Counted from the stretch's first letter, positions 15,769-24,869 are shown. The stretch: DNA of 64,000 nucleotides from Acetivibrio sp964564015 (GCA_964564015.1 CAZLZR010000022.1:1-64000), one strand, 5' to 3'. Made by a program: numbers and translations. The notes: generated by a model from the letters alone, not told the origin.

Positions 15769-18700
15769 TTATTTAGGTGCACGGGTGGGATAAAATTTAA
15801 ACTGAGCATTGCTGACTTCAGCTTTGTCTTTATTAGGTAATTGACTTTTTGTCAGCGCAATTCTGCTTCCATCATCCCAAGTACTCCCATTCGAGCTATA
15901 ATGAGCACCCTCAGCTACGATGGCCACATAATTGGTGTCAGTGGCTGGGCGAATTCCTCCCGAATCAAAGGTTATATACCACTTATATGGTTTGATAACC
16001 TTCTTAACCACAGTACCTGCTTTTATATCATCGCTTATGCCCACATATTTTCCATCCCTTGTTTTTATGGTTATTTGACTCTTGCCCAGGTTTTCTATAT
16101 AGAAGACTTGGGACATATCGTTCTTGTTTATTATTAGTTCACCCTTGGAGTTAAAAGCTACAGGATTATTTACGATTTTAAGCACATACCAGCCATCCTT
16201 GAAGATTTTTATAGGATTTTTAGCAGTCTCTGACGGTTCAGCGTTCTTGTTTGGCAAGGTACCGGAGTCTGGAAGCACGATACGGAAACCGATTGAATTT
16301 TTGCGTGTCGAGGGATCGGAGCTGAAACGGACAGAGGAAGTAACCTGACTGGCGGCACTTATGTATGAGCCGCCCCTCAATATGCGGTTTCCTTTATCGG
16401 TGGGTTCAGACCAACACCACTCGGTTACATTACCGTGCATATCATACAGACCAAAGGCGTTGGGTGCGAGCAGCCCAACTTCATGTGTTTTTTGAACACC
16501 ATCGCGATATTGGCTGGTTTCGGCGTACCATGCTGTGTTATCTGATTTTATAGCAGCAACACCATATTTATTCTTATCGGTTTCAAGCTTGTCTTTTCCA
16601 TTATTATACTTGGTTGTCGTACCTGCCCTACATGCATACTCCCATTGCAGTTCTGTGGGTAGCCGGTAGCCGTTGGAGCCGGAGACTATTTCTACAGCCT
16701 CCCATTTTTCATCCTTTTTGGTGGGCACGATTCCCCATTTTGAAGGGTTAGTGCTGCCGTTTATGCGGTACGCAGGGCTTAAGCCTTCTTCCATACTCAG
16801 CAAGTTGCAGAATTTTATAGCATCGTACCAGCTTACTTTCTCTACCGGACGGCTGTTGTAGTATTCTCCTTTTGTAATATTAATCCCGTTCTTAAATTCA
16901 CTTGGCCATGCATTCATTACATCTGCATACTGTTTCTGTGTTACCTCGTATGTACCCATGTAAAAACCTTCAATTTTTTTTCCACCCAAGGTGCCACCGG
17001 GTATATACTGCATGCCTTGTACTACAGCCTTGTCAGGCATGGATGTAGGATCGGGGCGTACCACACGGAAACCGATATCAGGCTCAGAATCATATTCTTG
17101 GAAGCCATGCCAATGCGTATCTGAAGTACAGTGTTCGGGATCTGTGGTAAAGGAGCCGCCTCGCATAACACGTGAACGACCGTTAGTGCTAAGTGGTCCT
17201 TTAGGACCTGTCGGGTCGGTTTGCGAATAAAGAGGCAATTCGGAATTATACCAATCCCAACACCATTCCCAAACATTTCCGAGCATATCATATAGTCCAA
17301 ATTCATTAGGTTGTTTTCTGCCTACTTCGTGAGTTTGTGAGCCGCTGTTTTTAGAATACCAGCCTGTTTCGTCGGTCATCTTGTCTCCGGTGTAATATTT
17401 AGTTGTTGTTCCGGCACGGCAAGCGTATTCCCACTGCGCTTCGGTTGGAAGGCGGTAACCGGTAGAGCCTTGTACTATTTCTGCTTCGTCCCAAACCTCG
17501 CTGGGGCCGGATTGTTTTGTAGGCATTTTACCCCATTTGTCGGGATCGGTTATCCCACCTATGCTGTATGCAGGGGTTAAGCCTTCTTTTATGCTCAGTT
17601 TGTTGCAAAATACTATGGCATTATACCAGTTTACCCGCTCGACAGGGCGCTTGTTTGAGTTTTCCCCGGATGCTGCAGAACGATTATATACTACAGTTTG
17701 ACCATTTTCATTGGTAATACTGACTTTACCCGATCCTTGGAGAAGGCTCGGATTATTACCCATAATTGCGGTGTATTGTTCCTGAGTTACCGGGTATATG
17801 CCCATGTAAAAGGGCTGTGAATTGGTTATCTCTCTTCCGCTCGTTGTATAAGTCCCAGCGGGAATAAGTACCATTTCAATCTTATCAGTACTGGCGACTT
17901 TGGGTTCAGCCCCAGGAGCATATCCTGTATATGCCACGCCGGGCTGAATGACCACTTGCCCTGCCTCGCCATCCCAGTACACATTAAACTGGGAAGATGT
18001 GCCGGAAAGTTTTTGTGCAAACTCACGCAATTGAATGTAGTTGGTATTTCCGTCAATAAGCCGTGCGTCCTCAAAGGAAAAGATTTCCTCATTCAATTTA
18101 AACTTAGTGTCACTCTTCCTTACGTTTATTGTGGTTTGGAGAGTGGTTTCGGTAACCGAGCCACTGTATGGCTTGCCAGGTTCAATCACGGCATACTGGC
18201 CGTCCCAGCCTATATCAAACTGGGCTTCGGTTCCGTTTAGCATCGCCGCAATTGCCCGAAGCTGCAAGTAGTTGGTGTTGTTAATGTTGTATGCTGCTGA
18301 AACGGAAACGGGCTGATTGTTTATCACAAACTTGGTTTGGCTGGGTGTGGCACTTGCAGGAATAAACCTAAACTCCGCATTGTTCGGAGCGTTCAAATCC
18401 TCATGCGTCCACAAAATTATGTAGGTTCCGTCTTCATTTTTCTGTCCGGAGGCATTAAGTACCTTTTTATTGTCGGTGAGTGGGCGCAGACTGTAAATGT
18501 CGTTGTTGTTTTCAGAGTAGACGTTCCAAAGATATGGGCTGTTTACAGCCTTAACACGCACGCCGTCTGATATGGCGTCATTAATTCCAAGATACCTTCC
18601 GTCTGGCATCTTCAGGGTTATTTGACCGTTTCCCTTATTTTCCACATAGTATGCCTGATTTCCGATTGCGGAGTTGTTACGTAGTTCAGCACTGCCTGAG

Positions 18701-18873
18701 GCGTCAATGCTAAGATAGTTACTCATGGCACGAAGGTTGTACCAACCATTGTCAGGTGTTTTTGTCGCCGCCGATGTTATCGTGACAGGGGGGAGAATAG
18801 CAGCCAACGATAATGCTATGCTTGCTATTAGCAGAAGAGATAGCACCCTGTGTGTGGGTTTTAACATTTGCAT
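15769..18873 (-). CDS. Secreted multidomain protein: ricin-like, stalk, two SUMF1/FGE-fold domains, ricin-like
   Basis: 1034 residues with a signal peptide (cleavage near ITSAAT, about residue 35). The order is: ricin-like domain (DNGWYNLRAMSNYLSID, 40-175), copper amine oxidase N stalk (NYLQLRAIAAMLNG, NYIQLREFAQKLSG, 180-315), first SUMF1/FGE domain (VERVNWYNAIVFCN, GYRLPTEAQWEYACRAG, FGLYDMLGNVWEWCWDW, about 325-610), second SUMF1/FGE domain (WYDAIKFCN, GYRLPTELQWEYACRAG, about 620-880), and a C-terminal ricin-like domain. The second FGE domain lacks the C-terminal Cys region needed for sulfatase activation and the first keeps only one such Cys, so both are more likely binding modules. GGAGG precedes the ATG. 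Confidence 0.88.
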   Translation of the reverse strand: MQMLKPTHRVLSLLLIASIALSLAAILPPVTITSAATKTPDNGWYNLRAMSNYLSIDASGSAELRNNSAIGNQAYYVENKGNGQITLKMPDGRYLGINDAISDGVRVKAVNSPYLWNVYSENNNDIYSLRPLTDNKKVLNASGQKNEDGTYIILWTHEDLNAPNNAEFRFIPASATPSQTKFVINNQPVSVSAAYNINNTNYLQLRAIAAMLNGTEAQFDIGWDGQYAVIEPGKPYSGSVTETTLQTTINVRKSDTKFKLNEEIFSFEDARLIDGNTNYIQLREFAQKLSGTSSQFNVYWDGEAGQVVIQPGVAYTGYAPGAEPKVASTDKIEMVLIPAGTYTTSGREITNSQPFYMGIYPVTQEQYTAIMGNNPSLLQGSGKVSITNENGQTVVYNRSAASGENSNKRPVERVNWYNAIVFCNKLSIKEGLTPAYSIGGITDPDKWGKMPTKQSGPSEVWDEAEIVQGSTGYRLPTEAQWEYACRAGTTTKYYTGDKMTDETGWYSKNSGSQTHEVGRKQPNEFGLYDMLGNVWEWCWDWYNSELPLYSQTDPTGPKGPLSTNGRSRVMRGGSFTTDPEHCTSDTHWHGFQEYDSEPDIGFRVVRPDPTSMPDKAVVQGMQYIPGGTLGGKKIEGFYMGTYEVTQKQYADVMNAWPSEFKNGINITKGEYYNSRPVEKVSWYDAIKFCNLLSMEEGLSPAYRINGSTNPSKWGIVPTKKDEKWEAVEIVSGSNGYRLPTELQWEYACRAGTTTKYNNGKDKLETDKNKYGVAAIKSDNTAWYAETSQYRDGVQKTHEVGLLAPNAFGLYDMHGNVTEWCWSEPTDKGNRILRGGSYISAASQVTSSVRFSSDPSTRKNSIGFRIVLPDSGTLPNKNAEPSETAKNPIKIFKDGWYVLKIVNNPVAFNSKGELIINKNDMSQVFYIENLGKSQITIKTRDGKYVGISDDIKAGTVVKKVIKPYKWYITFDSGGIRPATDTNYVAIVAEGAHYSSNGSTWDDGSRIALTKSQLPNKDKAEVSNAQFKFYPTRAPK

Positions 18874-18968
18874 ATGCCTCCTTTTTATTCGGTTATACTT
18901 GCATAATTGCTTTGTTTGCTATCATACTATATCGGATATTATATCAGAAAAAATCACTAAGAACCGTT

Positions 18969-18987
18969 TTTGACATGAAACGTCAAA
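18969..18987. promoter_or_regulatory. Candidate operator between divergent genes
   Basis: TTTGAC ATGAAAC GTCAAA is a 6-bp inverted repeat with a 7-nt spacer, about 95 nt upstream of the secreted-protein operon. The cognate regulator is unknown. Confidence 0.3.
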
Positions 18988-19070
18988 TCTACGTCATGAA
19001 ATGTATAGGGAACTATTGGAAATATAATATGTATTCTATATTACCATTTAAATTCTAATAGGAAGCTGAT

Positions 19071-19109
19071 CCTGTGTCAGGAAAATACAAGTTAAATCAT
19101 TGACACAGG
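19071..19109 (+). terminator. Orphan terminator-like hairpin upstream of the TPR gene
   Basis: CCTGTGTCA and TGACACAGG (9 bp) are separated by 21 nt and followed by TTTTTATT on the plus strand. No plus-strand gene precedes it, so it could be an attenuator in the leader of the TPR protein gene at 19177. Confidence 0.45.
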
Positions 19110-19176
19110 TTTTTATTCCTATATATAATGAATACGAATATTGAATTGTTATTATTGGTTATAAGAGAGGCAGGGT

Positions 19177-19959
19177 GTGAATTTATTGTCAAAACTAGAG
19201 AAAATAATGAACTATTTATTATCAAAGACCATAATTTATGTAGTGCTATTCATAATAATATTACTGATTGCTTCATTCGGTGGAGAAGATGGGGTTATAA
19301 AACTTATTATTTTTGGAATTCCTGTTTCGCTTGTAATCTATTTTGCTTATATATTTCTGAAAGGATATATTCCTGTAAAGTTAGCTATCAGAAAAGGTGA
19401 ATATATTGCGTATTCTCTTAAAGAGGTTAATAATAGTATTGAAAAAGCTAGGGATGAAGAACAAAAGAGTTCATTTCTTGTTTATAAAGCAGAATTAATG
19501 AATTTTAAAGGGGATTGGCAACAGTCTTTAGATATACTTAGATCTATAGATACTAAATCCATATCCAAGAATCCGCTAGATATTTACTATTATAATTGTT
19601 TAGCCTTTACTTTGCTTTTTTCTGAGAAATATGATGAGGCTGTAAATCTCTTTATGAGTAACATGAAAATGTTTACACCAAATACTAATAATAAGAATTT
19701 GAATGGTTTGATAAGAACAAACTTAGCTGCCTTTGAATACTTTACCGGAGATGTGGAAGAAAGTAAGAAAATGTTAAGGGATTTAATAAACGGAGACTTG
19801 AAAGGCTTCTATAGGTTGACAGCATTATATCTTTTAGGAATGGTATATTTGAAAGATGGGGATATTGAAATGAGTGATAAATATTTTGATGATGCAATTG
19901 CGGTTGGAGGAGAGACTTTTCTTCCAAATAAAATAAAGGAAGTCAAAAGTAAGACGTAG
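19177..19959 (+). CDS. Membrane-anchored TPR-like protein
   Basis: 260 residues from a GTG with an AGGCAGGG site. Two adjacent transmembrane helices (about 15-37 and 43-63) anchor a cytosolic all-helical domain of TPR-like repeats (SFLVYKAELMNFKGDWQQSLDIL, LLFSEKYDEAVNLF, YLLGMVYLKDGDIEMSDKYFDDAI). Such proteins usually serve as scaffolds. The gene is monocistronic, with an orphan hairpin upstream and a perfect bidirectional terminator downstream. Function unknown. Confidence 0.8.
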   Translation: MNLLSKLEKIMNYLLSKTIIYVVLFIIILLIASFGGEDGVIKLIIFGIPVSLVIYFAYIFLKGYIPVKLAIRKGEYIAYSLKEVNNSIEKARDEEQKSSFLVYKAELMNFKGDWQQSLDILRSIDTKSISKNPLDIYYYNCLAFTLLFSEKYDEAVNLFMSNMKMFTPNTNNKNLNGLIRTNLAAFEYFTGDVEESKKMLRDLINGDLKGFYRLTALYLLGMVYLKDGDIEMSDKYFDDAIAVGGETFLPNKIKEVKSKT

Positions 19960-19977
19960 GCATGGATAAGCATAAAC

Positions 19978-20008
19978 AAAATCCCGGGCGAGTTGGGCCC
20001 GGGATTTT
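19978..20008. terminator. Bidirectional terminator
   Basis: AAAATCCCGGGC and GCCCGGGATTTT form a 12-bp perfect stem around GAGTTGG, with A- and T-runs on both sides. It serves the TPR gene and the convergent SPFH/Arc-like pair. Confidence 0.9.
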
Positions 20009-20022
20009 AATACTATGCAGAA

Positions 20023-20205
20023 TTACAGGTTAGTATCCTCTGGAAGTTTTTTGCGTTTCTTGACAGCTTCGGAAAGAAGATACTCAATTTGCCCGTTTAT
20101 AGAGCGGAAGTCATCTTCAGCCCACGATGCCAGCTCTTTCCACAGAGTGGAAGATAAACGCAACAAGATTTGCTTCTTCTCACCTTCGTTTTTATTTGCA
20201 GCCAT
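20023..20205 (-). CDS. Arc-like ribbon-helix-helix protein
   Basis: 60 residues. QILLRLSSTLWKELASWAEDDFRSINGQIEYLLSEAV has the beta-strand, helix, helix layout of Arc/MetJ DNA-binding proteins. The gene starts 1 nt after the SPFH gene stop. This SPFH plus Arc-like pairing is common in clostridia; the small protein may regulate the pair or bind the SPFH product. No toxin partner is seen, so I do not call it an antitoxin. Confidence 0.85.
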   Translation of the reverse strand: MAANKNEGEKKQILLRLSSTLWKELASWAEDDFRSINGQIEYLLSEAVKKRKKLPEDTNL

Positions 20206-20206
20206 A

Positions 20207-21223
20207 TCAATAAATGCTCCCGCTGTTCACTATGGGCTGAGCGTCTCTATTACCACAAAGAACCACAAGAAGGTTGCTTACCATAGCTGCTTTTCTTTCT
20301 TCATCCAGTTGAACAATACTATTTTCGCTTAGCTTCTCAAGAGCCATTTCAACCATACCTACTGCGCCATCAACTATCATTTTTTTGGCGTCAATTATGG
20401 CAGCGGCTTGCTGCCTTTGAAGCATGGAAGCGGCAATTTCAGGAGCATATGCCAAATGTGTTATTCTGGCTTCGATTACTTCGAGACCTGCAATTGCAAC
20501 TCTTTCCTGAATCTCAGCCGTAAGCTTGTCAGCTACCTCTTGGCTGCTACCTCTCAAGGTCATTTCCTCTCCGCCTTCTGATACATCGTAGGGATAAAGC
20601 CTGGCAATATTGCGGAGTGCGGTATCACTTTGTATAGAGAGAAAGGCTTTGTAATTATCTACATTAAATACTGCTTTGGCTGTGTTGACTACACGCCAGA
20701 TAACTACAATCCCAATTTCAACCGGATTACCCAGAGCATCGTTAACCTTTTGTTTATTGTTATTTAGGGTCATAGCCTTAAGAGAAATTATTTTTTTCTG
20801 TGTTAGATTCACGTTAACAGTTCCTGATGGGCTAAACTGAGCTATAGGGTTTTGATCCTCGGTTCCTGTTGCCATACCCTTTCCAACAGATGGATTTACA
20901 GCTGATACAAAGGGGTTCACAAAGTAAAATCCTTCGCCCTTAAGGGTGCCAATGTACTTCCCGAATAATGTGAGGACAAGTGCTTCCTGAGGTTTGAGTA
21001 TTTTTAGTCCCATAAAAGGAATCCAGGAAATGCAGAGGTAGAGGATACCCACACAAAAAAGAATGCCGCCGACAAGATTAATCTTTTTTTCGATAAGTAT
21101 AGCACCATAAATAGTTATTGCTATAGATAGAAAGATCAGAAAAATGCTGAGTATCAAGGCACCCATACCATTTCTTGCTTTTAGATCAATTTCATTGGAA
21201 TCGATATTATTTTCCGTTTTCAT
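20207..21223 (-). CDS. SPFH/band-7 domain protein
   Basis: 338 residues from the ATG at 21223, which has GGAGG 8 nt upstream; an upstream extension of the frame to 21322 has no RBS and is rejected. Two N-terminal transmembrane helices (about 20-45, 50-70) precede the SPFH domain (PQEALVLTLFGKYIGTLKGEGFYFVNPF and EVIEARITHLAYAPEIAASMLQRQQAAAIIDAK). Proteins of this prohibitin/stomatin/flotillin superfamily form membrane-attached oligomers that organise microdomains. It is cotranscribed with the Arc-like gene. SPFH proteins also occur in some RNA-repair operons, but nothing else of such an operon is adjacent here. Confidence 0.9.
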   Translation of the reverse strand: MKTENNIDSNEIDLKARNGMGALILSIFLIFLSIAITIYGAILIEKKINLVGGILFCVGILYLCISWIPFMGLKILKPQEALVLTLFGKYIGTLKGEGFYFVNPFVSAVNPSVGKGMATGTEDQNPIAQFSPSGTVNVNLTQKKIISLKAMTLNNNKQKVNDALGNPVEIGIVVIWRVVNTAKAVFNVDNYKAFLSIQSDTALRNIARLYPYDVSEGGEEMTLRGSSQEVADKLTAEIQERVAIAGLEVIEARITHLAYAPEIAASMLQRQQAAAIIDAKKMIVDGAVGMVEMALEKLSENSIVQLDEERKAAMVSNLLVVLCGNRDAQPIVNSGSIY

Positions 21224-21347
21224 ATTATATACCTCCAATACTATAACAAAATTATATCTATCTGATATTAATATGATATCATGAAAATAATTTTGTGTCA
21301 AGAAGTTCCAAATGAATTGCATTTATTTGTAAGTATGCACTTTGCAA

Positions 21348-22178
21348 CTACACCCCATAATATCTTTGAATGGCTTCCGCCATGTATTTTGAGCTACCTT
21401 TTCCATATTGAGTATCATGAATGTCTGCCAATTTTTCATTCTGAAACTCTTTTGCAAAATCAAGAAGAAATGCTCTGGGATTATCAAACTTAAGCATATT
21501 TTTATAACTGTTGGCAAGTCTCTCAACTAAGAGATGCTCTGATTCTATATCTGGGGAATTCATAAGGGTTGCAAACCCTATGTAAATCTCATGAATATCA
21601 TTTTTTGTTTGTCCTGTACTATGTTGGGGCTTGCTTGCTTTTATAAAGTTTTCTTTACTTCTATACCACCTTAATATATCTGAAGAAACTTTCCCATCTG
21701 TTAATGATTTAAGTAGAATTTCTTCATATTTTTCTATATTACCGCCGCCATGTTCTTTAATAAAAGCTTGAAAATCTTCTTCCGATAAATCACTTCTCAT
21801 GATTTCAATTATTTTTTTAATGTCTTGTTCATTAAATGCTTCAAAACTCATTGTATTCACTCCTTCTAATACATCTTTTATCAATTCAATAATTCCATTT
21901 AAGCGATTTCGCTTATGCTCTAACAAAGCTAGCTGGGAAAGTAAGGCCTGTTTTTTATCATAATTGGGATTATCCATAATCTTTTTTATATCATGCAGGG
22001 GTATTTCCAATTCTCTATAAAACATGATTTCCTGTAATTTCTCCAGAGATTTGTTATCGTATAAACGATAGCCGGTACTACTTAATTTTGAGGGTTTTAA
22101 TAGTCCGATTTCATCATAATAACGTAATGCACGAATACTGATTCCAGTTATTTTTGATACTTCTTTTACTGTTTTCAT
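21348..22178 (-). CDS. TipA-like MerR-family regulator
   Basis: 276 residues. The N-terminal MerR winged helix (VKEVSKITGISIRALRYYDEIGLLKPSK, STGYRLYD, about 1-75) is followed by a dimerisation coiled coil (80-110) and a TipAS-type drug-binding domain (about 130-270, with KYEEILLKSLTDGK and LAEFYGFATLMN-like helices). TipAL proteins bind diverse antibiotics and activate their own gene. The promoter just upstream has the MerR-type 19-bp spacer, so autoactivation is likely. No exporter is immediately adjacent. AAGGAGG precedes the ATG. Confidence 0.9.
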   Translation of the reverse strand: MKTVKEVSKITGISIRALRYYDEIGLLKPSKLSSTGYRLYDNKSLEKLQEIMFYRELEIPLHDIKKIMDNPNYDKKQALLSQLALLEHKRNRLNGIIELIKDVLEGVNTMSFEAFNEQDIKKIIEIMRSDLSEEDFQAFIKEHGGGNIEKYEEILLKSLTDGKVSSDILRWYRSKENFIKASKPQHSTGQTKNDIHEIYIGFATLMNSPDIESEHLLVERLANSYKNMLKFDNPRAFLLDFAKEFQNEKLADIHDTQYGKGSSKYMAEAIQRYYGV

Positions 22179-22198
22179 GTTTTCCTCCTTTATATCAA

Positions 22199-22229
22199 AT
22201 TGTAAAGGGTAACGTTACGAGAGAGTCAA
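22199..22229 (-). promoter_or_regulatory. MerR-type promoter with 19-bp spacer and central palindrome
   Basis: On the minus strand TTGACT (22229-22224) and TACAAT (22204-22199) are separated by 19 bp centred on GTAACGTTAC. This over-long spacer carrying a dyad is the hallmark of MerR-activated promoters and lies 21 nt upstream of the TipA-like regulator it must control. Confidence 0.8.
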
Positions 22230-22431
22230 TACATTATTTATAATAACATATCATAATTGTTTAGTTTTTTGAAAAACCGGGTGGGTAGAAATTGAATATG
22301 TGTTTAATAGTGCTCACAACACAAAAAAATAATGACAATGCAAGGAAAAGTGGAGCTGAATTTTTTAATATACAATTCAGATTAAATAATAGATTGAAGA
22401 TATTTCATTCAATTGTGATTAAGTGTAAACG

Positions 22432-22623
22432 TCACTGTATGCCTGTAACATTAACAAGTTTAAGTTCTATTCCATTATTCCCTATTGAGTATATCACATT
22501 GTATTCTTTATTGTTTTCGCTGTCATATAAAACAATTGTATTCCTATTTATTCCATTGATAGTATATTGGAATGGAAAGTCCTGAAAATAATCATCTTTA
22601 CCAAACACTCCTAATTTGTACAT
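22432..22623 (-). CDS. Small hypothetical protein or fragment
   Basis: 63 codons from an ATG without a visible ribosome binding site: MYKLGVFGKDDYFQDFPFQY, then VLYDSENNKEYNVIYSIGNNG. The composition looks like real beta-rich protein. It lies 41 nt downstream of the lipoprotein gene in a different frame, so it may be the frameshifted C-terminus of a longer lipoprotein. No family recognised. Confidence 0.4.
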   Translation of the reverse strand: MYKLGVFGKDDYFQDFPFQYTINGINRNTIVLYDSENNKEYNVIYSIGNNGIELKLVNVTGIQ

Positions 22624-22664
22624 TACATTGACATTTTCAAAAAGTTACCGATCTATTTATCCTG

Positions 22665-23090
22665 TCACAGGATACTTCTATTAGTAGAACCCTTTTCATC
22701 ATTTATTTCGAAATCCCAAAAACCATTCGCTTCAGAAAGCCTGGCTATAAGGCTATCAAAATATGTGATATTTTCTTCATTTAATTCTTTTGGCAATTCT
22801 ACATAAAATACAGGATAAGTATTTTCCTGCAACAACTTCATATTAATAATTTTAACGTTAAACTCCTGCAAAACGTCTTTTGTAGGATGCTTCCATTCAT
22901 CGATATTAAAATCACCCAACTGATTAGGTATAGTGGTATTTTCGGATTTTGGTGAAGTTAAATTTCCTGCGGTAATAACAGGACTTTGCAAAATTGCTGT
23001 AGTCTCAGTATCCTTTTTGGCAGGACTACTTGAACATGCAGAAAAGACAGAAATTATAAATACTGTTGAAATCAACTTGATGTATCGCAT
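22665..23090 (-). CDS. Putative lipoprotein
   Basis: 141 residues starting MRYIKL; the ATG at 23090 is preferred to the one at 23108 because GGAGG lies at the proper distance only for it. A lipoprotein signal peptide ends in the lipobox FSAC-SSS (Cys about 19), followed by a Thr/Ser-rich linker and a small globular domain (VFYVELPKELNEENITYF, FWDFEINDEKGS). It would be anchored on the outer face of the membrane. No function recognised. Confidence 0.7.
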   Translation of the reverse strand: MRYIKLISTVFIISVFSACSSSPAKKDTETTAILQSPVITAGNLTSPKSENTTIPNQLGDFNIDEWKHPTKDVLQEFNVKIINMKLLQENTYPVFYVELPKELNEENITYFDSLIARLSEANGFWDFEINDEKGSTNRSIL

Positions 23091-23298
23091 TTTATAAATG
23101 ACCTCCATGTTTAAGCTAACTTATGCTTTTAAAATGCTTTCCCTATACGATATAGAATTATTAAAGCCAGTTATATTATATATAACCAGCATTTAAAAAG
23201 TAAACAATTAATTATGGTATCTTGTAAAAGGTTTCTGGTCACTTTTTGAAGCAGGAATATCAAAAGATTGCAGAAGGAGAAGGGGAGGTAAATAACTT

Positions 23299-23385
23299 GA
23301 AAACAATTGGTCTAATTGGGGGAGAAGGAGTTGTGAAAGTACAATTACGTATTATCAGCTAAGATATTAGAGCATTGGAAGCATT
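23299..23385 (+). pseudogene. N-terminal fragment of an aspartate/glutamate racemase-family gene
   Basis: A GGGGAGG-led TTG opens MKTIGLIGGEG. A one-base shift then gives SCESTITYYQL in the next frame, together matching the racemase-family start MKTIGLIGGMSWESTITYYQ. A stop follows within 10 codons and nothing else of the roughly 230-residue enzyme remains. Confidence 0.5.
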
Positions 23386-23426
23386 AATGGTACTTGCAAA
23401 TTCGCTTTAATGCCGGGTGTTCAAAC

Positions 23427-23599
23427 TTAATATAAGTTAACAAAACATTTGAGGCTATACCAATAACCATTATCAGTGTCCATTTCTACTTTGATTACCT
23501 GTCCTGGAACTTGTTGCAAGGCTTTTTTTAGTTTTTGAACATTTCTTGTCACACACCATACTTCATCTTTTTTTCACTCATCATTAATATCTTCTTCAT
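23427..23599 (-). pseudogene. Small ORF broken at a run of seven A
   Basis: The ATG at 23599 gives MKKILMMSEKK. After a run of seven A the open frame changes to DEVWCVTRNVQKLKKALQ and VKVEMDTDNGYWYSL to a stop at 23427. One extra A would join both into a 57-residue protein. It may be a slippage frameshift, phase variation or a sequencing error. Family unknown. Confidence 0.35.
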
Positions 23600-23687
23600 A
23601 GTGTAATCTAACTTAAAGTGTAGCAGATTATGTAACGTAAACATATTATGTAGCATAGCATGAAGTTTTCATTAGGAGGAATATAGT

Positions 23688-24608
23688 ATGCTTTCAAGTT
23701 TGGATTTTGTGAGGCAGTCACTTGAAATACATCTGTTTTTTGCAAGAATAATGAAGGAACACTCATTTTTTCTTGAAGCAGGATTTACATCAAAGGATGA
23801 TAACTTTATCCAAAGGGCAGATGAATTTCGAAGGGAGTTTGACAGACTTTTAGCAGAAGTCGTACCTCTTTCAAATGGTATTGTAAGCCCAGGAGTGCTT
23901 CAGTCAGGAGAGGTAATAACTCAATATACACTTAAAGCAGAAATGGCTTCATCATATTTTACTGGAGTAAGGATACCAACAGAAATAACTCAGGCAGAAG
24001 CAGGATTAATGGGTGGGGGATTAATGACAGTAAATCCAGTGCTTGAGCAGAGAGTATCTTTGATAAATCAGAGGGCTATTGGTTTAATATCTTGGTTAAT
24101 ACAGTTTAAAGCAACGATTTTATCCAATGTTTTATCCTGCAAAATGTTTACACTAAACTACCCGTTATTGATAGACCATATTATGAGGGAAGCAAGGCTT
24201 TACTTACGAATGGTTCAAAGGCTTCAAAACAGAGAAACCATAAATATAGAAAGAGAAGCCTTGGAGCAAGAAGTGTTCTGGAACAGAATTATGGCAGAAC
24301 ACTCAAAGTTTATCCGTGGTTTGCTTGACCCTACTGAAAATGAGTTGATAAACACAGCAAACAATTTTGGTAATGAGTTTGACCAATTGACAGCAGAAGC
24401 AATGGCTGCCATGGATAAAACCTTACCTGTAGCGAAAGTCACAGATGACAGCCTAAAGGCAACCACGGCAATCCGGGAGTTCAAAGCTCAAGGAACACAA
24501 GGGTTGCTTGAATGCAAAATTAAATCAATTATTATTCCATTATTGGGTGACCATACATTGCGTGAAGCCAACCATTATCTGAGACTTTTGAAGATATTTG
24601 AAAGATAA
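23688..24608 (+). CDS. DUF2935 protein with two repeats
   Basis: 306 residues made of two homologous four-helix units: FVRQSLEIHLFFARIMKEHSFFLEAGF with IDHIMREARLYLRMVQRLQ in the first, and EVFWNRIMAEHSKFIRGLLDPTE with GDHTLREANHYLRLLKIFE in the second. The repeated Glu/His pairs (EHSxF, DHxxREAxxYL) look like metal ligands in a ferritin-like bundle. The family is common in Bacillus and Clostridium; its role is not established. AGGAGG precedes the ATG and a strong terminator follows. Confidence 0.9.
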   Translation: MLSSLDFVRQSLEIHLFFARIMKEHSFFLEAGFTSKDDNFIQRADEFRREFDRLLAEVVPLSNGIVSPGVLQSGEVITQYTLKAEMASSYFTGVRIPTEITQAEAGLMGGGLMTVNPVLEQRVSLINQRAIGLISWLIQFKATILSNVLSCKMFTLNYPLLIDHIMREARLYLRMVQRLQNRETINIEREALEQEVFWNRIMAEHSKFIRGLLDPTENELINTANNFGNEFDQLTAEAMAAMDKTLPVAKVTDDSLKATTAIREFKAQGTQGLLECKIKSIIIPLLGDHTLREANHYLRLLKIFER

Positions 24609-24685
24609 TTTGTACAATGAATAGCATTTTGTTTTTTATTGAAAGATTAGTATTCTACAAAAGATAAATGTTAATCAAGCTTTTT

Positions 24686-24722
24686 GGCGGTATTCCAAAC
24701 AACAGCCTTTTGGAATACCGCC
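24686..24722 (+). terminator. Terminator of the DUF2935 gene
   Basis: GGCGGTATTCCAAA and TTTGGAATACCGCC form a 14-bp perfect stem with a loop of about 9 nt. Confidence 0.8.
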
Positions 24723-24869
24723 AATTGTATCAATACTTGAGTGATTAGACATTTTATTCCTGTCAGGAGGCTGAGGAAAACATAAGGGTCTCCTTTTAGG
24801 GCTATAACTTTATTTTGATGCTTGCTATACCCTGATGAATATATACAGATACAGCAAGCAGCTGCCTCA

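Noticed and set aside
15769..18873. Diversity-generating retroelement target (SUMF1/C-type-lectin fold)
   Set aside because: No reverse transcriptase, template repeat or accessory gene is nearby, and no adenine-biased variable repeat was seen.
20023..21223. SPFH protein as part of the same system as the tRNA-like RNA
   Set aside because: SPFH proteins do occur with tRNA-like RNAs in RNA-repair operons, but this one is 6 kb away, separated by a terminator and unrelated operons, and pairs with an Arc-like gene as in ordinary clostridial loci.
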